Position numbers and translations under genes: made by a program. This document shows, in pieces, positions 11,163-22,150 of a stretch of 64,000 nt of DNA (position 1 is its first letter; every line of letters starts with the position of its first letter). Under the pieces are notes generated by a model, which was not told the DNA's origin, did not search any database, and saw nothing but the letters and a program-made list of their open reading frames with translations. This DNA comes from Diphasiastrum complanatum (Eukaryota > Streptophyta > Lycopodiopsida > Lycopodiales > Lycopodiaceae): the NCBI GenBank assembly GCA_029204225.1, contig CM055100.1, positions 49,070,877-49,134,876 on the forward strand. The letters run 5' to 3'.

Positions 11163-12214
11163 GAATCAAGAATCACCTCTTGTGTGTCAGATGTCAAAGC
11201 TGCACACACGTCTATACATAGATAGGCTATCAAATTAGCATTGTTCGACCTTTCTTCACCCATCTTCTGGCTCTTCGACATAGGACGAACTGTTATTATT
11301 CTCTCGTCTGCCTTGAGGTTGCTTATTCCTCAAATTCTGGTAGCAACCCATGGCTGCATAACCTTTCTTGTGGCAATGAATGCATTCAATCTTCGGGTTC
11401 AACCAACACGAATCGACTGTATGTCCTTCGCGTCTACATCTCACGCATGTTTTTTTTTTGCCATATTGTTGTCTGGCTTTCCTTTGTTCTTTCATTTGCC
11501 TTTACTGGCTCCTTCTGTCTGCTGGTCTCGATATTGTCTTCAATCTGACTCCCTCTTGGGCTTGAAATGCTTCTTTGGCTTCTCCTTGTTGTTGTAGAGA
11601 GCCTGATCAGAGGCGTCTTTGTGATCAAGGCAATCATGGGCTTCGACTTCTTCTCGAATCTTGATCACAGCCTTTTCAAGGGTCATCTATGGATCTTTTG
11701 CTAGCAGCGTTCGGGTGGTCTGGAAAGATCTTGGTAAAGCTTGTAGCAAGTAAGTGAGCGACTTCTCAACTGATACGACATTCTCTATTCCAACGTTGTG
11801 TAATGAAAGGAACAGATCCTTCATCCTTCTGATAAAGGACGTGAGGTCCTTGCCATCCCATCGTAGGTTCGTCAGCTGATCTTCAAGAAGCATAATCTAG
11901 CTTCGTGACTTTGGCTGGAACCTGGTAAGCAATGCATTCCACATCTCCTTTGCGTTGGAGAGTGTAACAAGGTCAAGCGTTAAGCTATCTTCGATGGATG
12001 AGGACAACACGGCTACTGCCTTGTCGTTCTTTTCTCTCCATTCTCGTAGCTCTTTCTCTGTGGTTGTAGGCATCTCCTCAGTGCCATCTACCCAGGGCCA
12101 TAGCCCTTCTCCCTTTAGAATGAGAGAGGTCTTCACCTTCCATGCTAGGAAGTTGCACCCAGTTGAGTCGAGGATTGTGCAGATCTTCGACTGTATGCTA
12201 CTTATAGATGCCAT
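11163..12214 (-). pseudogene. Copia element 1 gag and protease remnant
   Basis: Gag starts at 12214 (MASISSIQSKICTI), with GCNFLAWKVKTSLILKGEG and a UBN2-type core to about 11687, split by a frameshift near 11895. A CCHC knuckle, CVRCRREGHTVDSC, lies at about 11410-11460, followed by a second Cys/His cluster, CIHCHKKGYAAMGC. A protease start follows at about 11190 (VILDS-stop-ATSHF), where the active-site DSGAT has Gly replaced by TGA. Protease then ends abruptly and joins the integrase tail at 11162, a deletion of roughly 1.3 kb relative to a full element. Confidence 0.85.
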
Positions 12215-12291
12215 TGTTGTGAACTATGTTCTTTAGCTAGTTTCTGGTTTCTTGTTCTGAGTGTTCGATCTCCTGGATCTTAAAGTCTTCA

Positions 12292-12304
12292 GGCTCTGAT
12301 ACCA
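12292..12304 (-). promoter_or_regulatory. Primer-binding site, initiator tRNA-Met (copia element 1)
   Basis: TGGTATCAGAGCC on the minus strand. It is separated from the LTR end, as defined by alignment with the 3' LTR, by an unusual ~52-bp spacer (12305-12356). Confidence 0.85.
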
Positions 12305-12356
12305 CTAAAGAGAATGAAAAATGAGACGAATTGTGAATTCTCTCTTTATTCTCTCT

Positions 12357-13176
12357 TGAAAGACCCGGATGGAATTCGAGTCTGTTTGTGGGCTACTGCC
12401 TGCTATAACAGATCTACAATCCTCCAAAGTATAGACAGACACTGCTGACCTACGTTACAATTCGTTTAAGCATTCAACAAGATAAAACCAGTGTGCGAAT
12501 AAGAATTAAACAATTGATTACAAAAAAACAACAATCAGACATTAAGGCATTTGAGATCATTCAACATGTGCCTCAAAGCTACTGCATTATCAATGATCTT
12601 CTTTCTTGTAAGCGTTAATGTGACAAACCCACACAGCGCGTCGGCATGAGAGGCACTATCGCTCTCTCACGAACTGTATCAAATTGTCTCACTTACTAGC
12701 AGACTTTTGGGACATCAGCTAGCAACACTGTGCTTAGCTCATATTGACGTTCTATCAATTTGATATTCATCAACTGATTCCTTCATCTTCAATCTTATTA
12801 TTTAGATGGAGAGAGAAAAAGTTGAAGTTAATCAGAGGTTACAAGAACGACTGATTTAGCATGTTCTAACGATATCCAGTTTTTTCATAGAGGGGGGATG
12901 TCCTCCTTGTACTTTCCTGACTTCCTCTGTACTTTGAAGCGTGAAGATCCGCCACCTTTCGGTCTTCGTGTCTTCTTCGTCCTTCGTGTCTTCTTCGGCC
13001 TTCAACTTCGCCATTGAGTTTCTTTGGGTCCACGAACATTTTACCTTCGTCTTCGGGTATCCATTAGTCCTCAAAGCTTTGATCTTCACATTCGGGCAGT
13101 TCCCTTGTGTTTGTGCAGACATGAACTCAAAAGCTAGCAAAAGCTTTGTGGCTCGAAACATTTTGTTTATTTAACA
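12357..13176 (-). repeat. Copia element 1, 5' LTR
   Basis: 820 bp; minus-strand start TGTTAAATAAACAAAATG, end ...GGGTCTTTCA. It matches the two halves of the 3' LTR at 6701-7165 and 8985-9213. The outer ~210 bp reads as an open frame (12856-13161) in the sense direction, as does the matching piece at 8978-9172, but no domain is recognisable. Confidence 0.85.
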
Positions 13177-13420
13177 CCCTCCTACAATTAAACGTACCTT
13201 AGATGCACATTGTGACTTGTCTATGACTTTTCACCCAACAAATGATGCCAACAGCCATCTACTGCATCGGCTCTACCTCCTACGATGACATCATGAGGGC
13301 ACATATGTCATCTGATCACATTACGCTGTAGTGACAATCTATTACAATTATGATGTTTTTCTTCTTTAGGCGTTAAAATACATGTGTTTCTTTACTTCAT
13401 GGAAAAGTTATTACGAAGGG

Positions 13421-13522
13421 TGGAAGGCTCGGGTCTGAGGGCCCTTGCCCGAGGGCGGGAGCCCGAGGGCAGGCCCTGACCTGCGTGCATATGGAAGGCT
13501 CGAGGCGCCCACAGTCCTTCCA
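13421..13522. mobile_element. Short GC-rich inverted-repeat element (MITE-like)
   Basis: Bounded by tggaaggctcggg on the left and the complement of tggaaggactgtggg on the right, with an internal tggaaggctcg copy and nested cccgagggc/gcccgaggg inverted repeats. GC content is far above the surroundings. The TGGAAGG termini resemble the element at 29593-29753. No clear target duplication. Confidence 0.4.
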
Positions 13523-13792
13523 TGACATAAGGTCATGTCTGAAATTTTTTTATTGGCACAAATTCTAGACAAAATCATTGTTGCTTTCACTCAAGGATGA
13601 GGATTCTGGACAAAACGAGTGGTTTTTCCACTTGCAAGCAAATTCCACCTGTGGAGGTGCATCCAGAATACAAAGAAAAATTGAAGACTTGGCATTACGC
13701 ACCTTTATTTGTATCACACAATTGAGATGTACTATTTCATCTTATATACCTTAAAGTTTTGAGTCTTTGACATTCAAAAGACATTAATAAAG

Positions 13793-13817
13793 CTCTCTCT
13801 CTCTCTCTCTCTCTCTC
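13793..13817 (+). repeat. (CT)n microsatellite
   Basis: About 12 CT units in the intron or flank following the last recognisable LRR exon. Confidence 0.9.
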
Positions 13818-13877
13818 ATCAACAGTATGCACGAAATTCAAATAACTACACATAATACAAATACAGTAGGCACGTAC

Positions 13878-15991
13878 ATTGTCGCCAAGTGAGACAAGTT
13901 GTTGATGCTAGGTGGAAGTGGACCAGAAAATGAGTTGTCAGATATATACCTATAATGCGACCAAAAAACAACTTGACCGATAAATACCTATAATGCAACA
14001 TGCAACTGTTGGCAAGCAAGAAGAGCATTTAAACCTTATATGATAATCTCAATCTGATTACATACAACCCAACAAGGACTTACAAAGTTTGAAGAGATTT
14101 GAATGATCCAATATTTGAAGGAATGCTCCCATTGATGTTATTCTTTTCTAAATGCCTAATCAAACCATGGATACTCATTAGCAACAAACAAGTAGTAAGC
14201 AAGGGTGGTTTTTTTTTTCCGAATAGATATAAGCTATCAAATCACTTGAAAGGCACCCATACATTTCTAAACAATCATTTGCTCCTTCCAAGGTAAATAG
14301 TTATCAATACTCAAGATGCACAAGAACCACAACCTGAACAATGATTTTCAGTACTCTATAAAATTCCTTACTTGAGGGAGCCAGCCATAGAGGATGGCGA
14401 AAAAAGGGCATTATAAAAGCAACATAATTAGGTACTTTTCGACTTACAAAATGACTAATGACGTAAGATTCGATAGATCTGGTAATGGTCCGAGTAGGAA
14501 GTTGTCATTCAAGCTACTGCATCAAAGCAAAAAATATGGACCAATGTTATTTGTAGCATGGATATTCATTCTAAAATGCATGTAGCCTTTAGCTTTATCG
14601 AATCCACCCATGAATCTTACAAAAACTCCATGATCAACAGCATTGATGATATGCTGCGGCATGTGAACAAGGGTAGGTACTGGCAGGACGTTGCACACAT
14701 AAAGATTCTTTTACACTATCTTTCACACGATTTCTTAGATTTCTATGAAGGTGAAGAGTACATAGAACCAGGATGGAGGCTAGCTAGTACTAAAAGTCCA
14801 GAAAAAATGATTGTTGGAAATGCTATAGAGAATGATGCAAGGCTCTATAACTGCTGAGAGATGTAAATGGAGAACAGAATAACACTTACAGTTCCTGAAG
14901 GTTGGACAATCGGTTGATGCTGCTGGGTATTCGCCCAGTAAATCCATTCATGTATAGTGATCTGCTTCACAGGTAGTGTTCTATTAAACATTGCTTCATA
15001 GTCAAACAATTTTTAGAATGAGCATCCAAAATATTTCATCAGTTCACTTACAGCTTGGTCAGGGAGGTCAAGTTGCCAATCTCCAAAGGGATGTTGCCAT
15101 TCAAATTGCTTTGATACAAAAATCTGGTGTCCACAACCAAATTGCCTGTTAATTGAAACTGTAATGTACTGTAAAACGTCCACACTTTGGAATCTTAGAC
15201 TCCTGCCTTCAGGATCAACATAGTGACTGAAAACGTCATAGAGCAACCTACAGATTTGTCACGGTTCCATTTGAACAATAAACCCCACGCCAATGAGATC
15301 CACAAGGATCGCTCCCAGACCAATTTGTGGACAGTACACTTTTCCAGTTTTCTAAGAGGGCCTGAAGCGCGGTCACTGCCCTCGGAAGAAAAACAACACA
15401 CGTCCTGAGTTAACGGTGCAAAAGAGTACTCACAAAGATTACAGTACGAAAAAGAGTGAGAAAGCTCATGGTAAGAGAAAGCATACGATCTTATGGTGAT
15501 CGAATGCTACCCTCCACTTTATCTTAACAATTTGATCGATAGACTAGATTAGAAAGTATCAGATCAGTAGCACCAAATAAGTGGATTAATCATGTCATCA
15601 CAGAATGGAATCTTTCGTCGCCAAGCGGCTTTCTCTCGACTCGCATCATAACTATATGTTCCAAAGCCATTGCTCTACATGCAGCAGCATGTAGAGCAGC
15701 TGCTTACAAGAATGACTCTAGAATCTTCAAAATGTAAACCATTACGGTTTACTAGCTGCAAATCTACGTTCAGACAGCCATAATATGCCAATAGATCCTA
15801 AGATGTGCAATAATTACGTGTAATCAGCTGCTATAAAATGGCAGTAGATCCAGAGATGTGTACTTACCATCAGCAGCTTCAGTGAAGGCATCCACGGGAA
15901 ACACCAGAACGCAGTAGAGCGTCAGAAACCAGACAATTAGCGGGCGAACTCCCATTCCACGTCCAATCAGTACCATTTCCATAGACACCAT
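13878..15991 (-). CDS. LRR receptor-like protein, 5' part (signal peptide, LRR cap, five LRR segments); kinase part not in window
   Basis: Probable cell-surface receptor-like kinase extracellular region. Seven exons join in frame on the minus strand: 15991-15868 (start ATG; hydrophobic signal peptide around LIVWFLTLYCVLVFPVDA), 15375-15252 (LRR N-terminal cap with W-GSDPCG--W-GVYC), 15168-15052 (NLNGNIPLEIGNLTSLTKL), 14961-14890, 14516-14448, 14155-14084 and 13949-13878. All six donors begin GT (five GTAAGT or GTAGGT types plus GTACGT), acceptors are AG, and from exon 2 on every junction is phase 2; LRR exons are 72 bp (one 69, one 117), the classic plant LRR-kinase exon unit. The joined frame has 216 codons without a stop. 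Cap and exon pattern resemble the LRR-VIII or STRUBBELIG groups; the subfamily is not settled. Transmembrane and kinase exons would lie left of 13878, where copia DNA begins by 13176, so the gene is truncated or has a giant intron. Confidence 0.85.
14558..14857 (+). other. Unexplained 99-codon ORF in an LRR-gene intron, opposite strand
   Basis: Lies in the intron between LRR exons 14890-14961 and 14448-14516, on the plus strand. Composition looks protein-like: acidic, with YWQDVAHIKILLHYL and DFLDFYEGEEYIEPGW, and no low-complexity bias. I do not recognise a family. It might be the remnant of an inserted element or a retrogene fragment, or chance. Confidence 0.25.
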
Positions 15992-16180
15992 CTGATCAAT
16001 TCATTATTTTCATGCGATTATATGTGATAAATTAGACAACAGCTATGTATATATCTATCTATCCTCGATTGCTCTCTCATCAATGTAAAGTTTAAACGAG
16101 CTGCTGCTGCTGCTGCTGCTGCTGCGCCAGGCTCGATAATATCAGATGATACCATCAGTTTAGTCACCCTTTATAAGGCC
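15992..16180 (-). promoter_or_regulatory. Promoter and 5' UTR of the LRR receptor-like gene
   Basis: On the minus strand a TATA box (CTTATAAAGGG, about 16167-16177) lies about 180 bp upstream of the ATG at 15991, which would put the transcription start near 16140. The inferred 5' UTR contains eight CTG units on the plus strand (16101-16125; CAG in the transcript). The position agrees with the signal-peptide exon and supports the start choice. Confidence 0.6.
16101..16125 (+). repeat. (CTG)8 trinucleotide repeat in the inferred 5' UTR
   Basis: Eight perfect CTG units plus one base; they read as CAG/GCA in the inferred transcript of the LRR gene. Confidence 0.95.
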
Positions 16181-16312
16181 ATTAGCATCAGGGCACAGTG
16201 ACCCTCGTATCTCATTCACAACTTACACTTGGCAAAAATCCAATTGCTGGGCTTAAAGTATTTTGTACCAACAGGGCCCTTGCTATGGCCTACAACAGGC
16301 TCCTCTTTCGAG

Positions 16313-16510
16313 ATGTCATGTTCATGTTTTCTCTCTTGGCAAGTCAAGATGTTCATGTTAGATCATGTTCATGTTTTCTCTCTTGGCAAGTCAAGATGTT
16401 CATGTTAGATCTTGTTCGTGTTTTCAAGGTGTCATGTTCATGTTACATCTTGTTCCTGTTTTTTCTCTTGGCAAGTCAAGATGTCATGTTCATGTTTTCT
16501 CTCTTGGCAA
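16313..16510 (+). repeat. Minisatellite, imperfect ~50-60 bp units
   Basis: The phrase ttttctctcttggcaagtca recurs with gatgt(t)catgtt and (a)catgttcatg, giving about four imperfect units just upstream of the LRR gene promoter. The spurious open frames over it have repetitive translations, so I do not call them genes. Confidence 0.85.
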
Positions 16511-19174
16511 TCGGAACGATGTGCCATGCCGCAATTGTCTCATTTTGCGTTTTTTTTTAATATTTTTAAAATTAATGTATATAAAATATTTTTACGTACA
16601 TTCTTTTAATTTTAAAATAGAGATTTGTTTAATTTTAAATAAATTGTTTTATTCTTTAGACACAAAGGTATTTGAAAACTTGGGGGTGCTTAGAATTTTC
16701 CTTCAACCTCATGGTCTAGCAACTTTGATTGAAATTGACCACATCGATGGGGCCCCTTGGAAAAGTCTCCTGACACAATCATTGACCAATTCTTGCATTA
16801 CCAAAATATTTTGAAAGTTCAAACACATATGATGGGGCTCAATCCTTTGATTAACAAGGATTTTGAATTTTCTAAAGGATGAGAGATAAAAACTGACCTT
16901 ACCACAGAGTGTGGCTCGTGTAATGGCGATTTGGAAATTGAATATCACGAGGGAGCATCTCCAAACATTTGAGAGAGAGTAGGAAAACGGAAAAATGCAT
17001 GGGAATGAGACTTATGTAGAGGAAAAAAGTTCCCACATGTGTGCACTGGAGACACGTGGCAAGTCCTTGGAAGCCAATCCATCCACTGCTTTGACGACCA
17101 TAGTTGTTGGTCATGATTTACATACTTTTGCAATTATTCAAGTTGATGAGCATGATCTGGTAAGTAAATTTGGTTTCTTTTGAAAGAGAGTTATATTCAA
17201 ATGTCTTTATTTTGTTTTCAAGATATGTGACCTTTTCTTGTATTTTGTAGGCTACTATGGAGGTAGATGCCTTTGCAACAAGGCATGAATATGTAAGAGA
17301 ACGCCAAGGATCATGACAAAAGGATTCATCCCTATCCCATTATTTGAAGAACTTTGTAAATAAAGAGATTTGCATTCATCATAGCAAATTTGCTTTGAAT
17401 GTTGGGACAATAATAATGGCAATTAGCACTAGAGTTGTTTTCAGCACATTTTTGTGTGCGTGCACACAAAACCCTTGGTCGCTTGGCGAGACATAGCATG
17501 CCATCAAGTGATTGAAATTTCAATCTTCCAATTTTATGTGGAACTCAATTGATGGCAATTTTACCCCAACAAACTTTAATTTTCAGCACTTTTCAACACT
17601 TCACATGGGTAACTTTAGGTGCACGTATATATATCTCTATAGGACTCCAAAATTTAATTTTTTTTATACACATGTTTCTATGGTCATAAAGGATTTTTTA
17701 AAGTAGACAGCCAAAGAAAGGGTTGTAAAAAGCACCTCCAAAAGAGCTGAAATTTTCTAGCACCTTTCAATAATTTCCAATACTTTTATGAATATTTTAA
17801 TGGATCACATTGTGTGGTTTAATTTCTCTAGATTGTAGAAGGTACCATGTTATTTCAAGTTGCCAGTGTCTCAATCGGTTTCAAGCTCATTTTAGATAAT
17901 ATTGATATTTTACATTATTTATTTTTAATTTTTTTGAGACTTAAATGAACATATCCATTTATTGTAGACTCCGTGTATGATGCATGTGAGTTGTTTGTTC
18001 ACTTAAGAGTTACTCCTAGATTTGTGGCTTATTTTTAAGTTTATTTGTCATATACATTAACGTCTTCTAATTAGGTATTCATGATGATTTTAGTTACATG
18101 GAAGCTATTTGGAAGTGTTTATATGTTGTTCAAGCTAGAAATTGATGATAGAGCTCTTTAGCCCTAAATAGTTTGTCAAGAAATTGTTGACTTTATAAGG
18201 GTGTTTTTATTCAGGCCAATGTGTAGTGGTCTTCAAAGTTGAATGATTTGAAAACTTGGATCCTTAATAGTATAATGTAGTTTTATTCTAAAGCCATTCT
18301 TTTAGAATTTAAGGTGTTGTATGTGCATGCAGCTTATATGCGCAATATGGGAGGATGTTCTCATAATCTCTTTGAAGGAATTTTACCTATCTTCATCTTT
18401 ATTTAATGTTTGAACAATTGCAAATTTGAATACTTTGTTATGCTCTTGCAAAATATTTTCATCACAAGAATTTCAGTTTTTTTCCTTCAAATTTATGTCA
18501 TTTCCAACCCTAGATTCTACAATAAATAAAAAAATGCATCTATATTTCTCAAAGAGAAAGCTATTGTGATCTGAGTTTGCATGCATTGGCTATTCATATA
18601 GATGTTTAATGCTACTCCTATGTGTATAGATCCCATGACAGAATCAACAATGTTCATTGATGGGCTGAAAGTAAATGATTCTTAAACTTGCAATTGTGCT
18701 TAGTGATGATCTGCATCGCCAAGCACATAGGTTTGCCAAATGATTGCCTCTTGTTTCAAATGGAATCTATTTATTTAAAGTACCGAAGAAAACTAGCAAC
18801 TTTATGTGAATTCTAGCTTGTTTGTTTAAGTTGTGATATGTTAACTAATAGTAGACCATTAAAGTTAGACTAATGTTGTTGATTCTTGAATGTGTTTTCT
18901 TTTGTATCATAATTCACATTCTCAACTTTGGTAGGAGTGTATTAACATCACTTGATCACATGAACAAGAACATGAAAGGTAATAAACTAAAATACCTATT
19001 TTGTTAAAAGACTACTCGTAAGTTATTTTGGTGTAGGTTGTGTGATATTGTATATTGTGCAGAGTAAGATAAAAAAAAATTGTAAGATTCATTTGTCGGA
19101 AACTCTTATAGATTCTAGTCATTCATTGCTTGTCAATTTTTGGCAGCACACATTGGAGTGTGCATGTTATATCT
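16511..19174. other. AT-rich stretch without a recognisable gene
   Basis: No domain, LTR or long frame recognised. The only gene-like trace is a plus-strand open stretch from 16995 to 17158 ending ...DEHDL at a GTAAGT donor, which can be joined to ATMEVDAFATRHEY after a ttttgtag acceptor at about 17251 and then stops at 17316. That would give a ~75-residue two-exon peptide with no recognised homology; I give it little weight. Confidence 0.4.
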
Positions 19175-20076
19175 TTAAAAGTGGATTCTACTGGAAGTTG
19201 CACTCCTGTGTGCATGAAAATGAATTCCTTGAATGCCACCCATTCCAATGTCAACTCCATTGTAATACCCTATTACATGCATATTTTTCTTTTTCTTCTT
19301 GCTAGAATGATGCTTCCGAGCAATCTTTGACGTTTCATAATTCTCTATTGTTGCAATAACTTCGTCCAAGGTATTCATTGGTCCTTGTCGGCAGTACCTG
19401 TCAATCTTACTTGGCAGCCCTGCAAGGTACCATTCTATTTGCATTGCAACAGGATAAACACCCACCAATTTCCCAATTAAGTTTTTTACCTTTCGGGTGT
19501 ACCTTCTCAGTGACTCCTTTTCTGTCTTTTGAACAGAATTCAGTCGTGCAAGCAGTCGGGTAGAGTAACCAATCTCGAGGAACTGGGTGAGAAAGGCTTC
19601 TCTCAGCAGGTCCCAAGTGTGAATGGCTACACGATCCATTTGGCTGTACCGAATTCGGACTTGTTTCCGCAGTAGACCAGGGAATATGCGTAGTTTGTTT
19701 GCATTCGTTCCCTCACTATTGGAAATAGCTATAGATTCAAACTGGGAGATATAAGTATCAGTGTCATCTAAAGATGTTCCCTTGAAGTAATCATACTTGA
19801 TTTTTGAACTGGAATTGAATCTTATTTGAGGTGGGTCCATTTCTGGTTTAGGATTAGGATCTGGATCTGGATCTGAATTTGGAATGGGTTAATCGAGTAA
19901 GTTATTGAAATAAGCTTCATCTTCATGATAAGTGGTGAAAGGTGGTGAGCCGTGCTGAAAGGATTGTTGAAGACTTTTGAAAAAGTTCTCACAAAGGCTT
20001 CAGTATCTTTCCAAACGCTCAGTTGTAGAACTGCTTGAACTGCTTCTTGCAGTTGGCATTCATCTTTAACTAACAA
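19175..20076 (-). pseudogene. Ty3/gypsy gag, frameshifted and truncated
   Basis: An N-terminal piece (19822-20076) ends in an Ile/Gln repeat, then a second frame (19175-19840) reads MDPPQIRFNSSSKIKYDYFKG and DTYISQFESIAISN, followed by a Retrotrans_gag-like core (WDLLREAFLTQFLEIGY; ESLRRYTRKVKNLI; EWYLAGLPSKI). It ends in a Lys-rich run and then unrelated sequence, with no zinc knuckle or pol. The two frames overlap, indicating one frameshift. The primer site and LTR lie immediately upstream (20101-21211), so this is the 5' end of a truncated element. Confidence 0.75.
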
Positions 20077-20100
20077 ACATCTAAATCCAGCAGATTAGCA

Positions 20101-20119
20101 ACCCCCGGTAATGGCGCCA
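20101..20119 (-). promoter_or_regulatory. Primer-binding site of the TGGCGCC class
   Basis: The minus strand reads TGGCGCCATTACCGGGGGT, close to the TGGCGCC-GTTGCCGGGG primer site used by Athila/Tat-type gypsy elements. It fixes orientation and separates gag from the LTR. Confidence 0.7.
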
Positions 20120-20133
20120 AAAATAAGCATATG

Positions 20134-21211
20134 TCGTGTTATACTTATCTTAATTGTAAGGATATGTAGTATAAAAAATTGCCGTTCCCCAAAGAGACTA
20201 CTTAATGTTGTGATTCTAGATGTTTTTAACTCATTTATTGTTCTTGGTTTAAAAGCTGGTTGTCAACGGACATTTAGGAGTATCAGCGACCAGTATCACC
20301 GATTAAGATGTGGTTTCAAACATACAAAAGGAAAAAATATTGATGTCAACTAATCTCATATCAAACATGTTGCATTTCTGATTAGTGTATCCAACTTATC
20401 GGCCGGACTGATCTATCGGTCTATGCACCTAGTAAAGTTTGTCAAACAAGCGAGGTCTGATGCATCAGATAAACCAAGGCAGAGAAACATACAAGTGTCT
20501 CAGTACAATCCAAATGTAGTCCAACAATCTGTCCTCAACAACAGGAAGCGCTCATTCAAAAGAATGATTGACTACTAAGTTAAACTGCATGAGTATCCAT
20601 ATGCAAATTTCAAAGTATTGATTTACAACAACACAGAGCAAGCTTTAGGATGTGCAAGTCTAGATATACATCAGTGTAATGTAATAGTGATTCCAGAAAC
20701 TTAACATCACAGTTAAGTTCCAAGCAATCGATTATTCGATCACACAGGCAATCAAATAACCAATGAGTTTTAAGACAATCCTAGCAATGAATTTGTAGTT
20801 GCTCACATACGACAGTATCAAGGTAAGGAAGTGTCTGACCAGAGTTACAATCACAAGCACATCCGACAAGGTGAGGCTTACCAACTGTTAGAAACAGAAG
20901 TACTCAGCAAATAGAAGGCTTATAAAACCAGAGAGAAGGGAAAAGTTGAAGACTCAAACTCTCTCTGTAATCTCCTGAAAAACTCAATGGTTGTATTGAA
21001 GCGTAAGTGGTGTACATATAGGGAACGAGAGCGAAAGTACGTAGCTCTCTAATAACCAATATGCCGCTTCTAATGTAATTCAATTAACTAATTCCATCCA
21101 ATAGGAAAATTACAAGTGTTCAATTTCCTAGGTGGCATCCTTGTCACGTGGCTTTGCTCCAATAAGAAGCAAGCATGTGGAAAGTTGTAACGTTTTCATT
21201 GAGGCATAACA
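20134..21211 (-). repeat. Candidate 5' LTR of the gypsy element
   Basis: Inner end ...CACGACA at 20134, about 14 bp from the primer site; proposed outer end TGTTATGCC at 21211 on the minus strand. A TATA-like box (CCCTATATGTACACC, near 21015) fits a U3/R junction. The outer boundary is a guess because no second LTR copy is present. Confidence 0.4.
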
Positions 21212-22150
21212 AATGAGTCTTCTGGAATGTTCTTCTCTTAGGGCTAGCCTTCTTATTAAGGTTCATGTCATTTCATATATGCCCTTCGAGATATAGTCCT
21301 TCCTTCAGCCACATTTATTTTAGGCCTCTTTATCTGCAATATATCTTTGAATAACTTGAATCATTTTGCTTCACTTGTTTGATCTTGATGATTCAATTTT
21401 AAATCTTGATCAATGCTTTCCATTCATTGCTAACTTTGGACCGTCTTCTATAATAAAATGTTAAAGAAAGGATTTGTTTTTCTATATGATATCTAAATTT
21501 CATTGACGATCTATAAACTATGCACGCAATATTGCCATCACTCTTTTTATCCCATTGATCATCTACGAGGCCTGATAACATACCATCTATTAAACCACTA
21601 CAAATAACCATTGTCGTTGTTCTACGAATATTACATTCAACAAAAAAATCTACAAACATTGCAAAAGGTAGAAACCAATGCAATCTATTGATTTTTGAAC
21701 TTGTGCTATATTTCATACAGTTTTGAATGTCCACAAAAAAACCTTGATCAGAAGCTCTTTGATATGGTAGAATCCGGAGGAATCCATTTTTCGCTTGAGA
21801 AAGAGGGCAATGATATCGCCTCTGATCTTCTACCTAAGCCATTAATGGATGGTGTGTAAGATTAATCATAGAAGAAAATACAAGAATCCAAAAGTGATCT
21901 CATGGAGCGGTTCTTGTATTGCGGAAGACCAATATCAAAATGAATAACGTCTATGATGTCGGTAAGGTATTGTATAGGTTGACATTTGATTATGCTTGAT
22001 GGATACAAATCTGCAAAAACCAATAAAAGATATATCATTTAAATACTCATATACACGTCTAAAAAAAAATGACCGGAAAGCTCCAAAAAAATTTCGACTG
22101 ACAAACAACGTTACGGTCTTTCACATGTGTAAATATATAACTGGTACATC
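21212..22150. other. No recognisable gene
   Basis: AT-rich sequence; the longest frame (21399-21734, minus) has no recognisable domain. Confidence 0.4.

Noticed and set aside
12357-13176. Tandem copia arrangement (3' end of a second element abutting the 5' LTR)
   Set aside because: The segment 12955-13176 first looked like a 3' UTR because it also follows pol at 9213, but both copies start with the same LTR-like terminus and on the left side a purine tract precedes it, so it is simply the outer part of the LTR.
13421-13877. Further LRR or kinase exon left of 13878
   Set aside because: An acceptor at about 13650 followed by a short open frame gives a stop after 18 codons with no LRR pattern.
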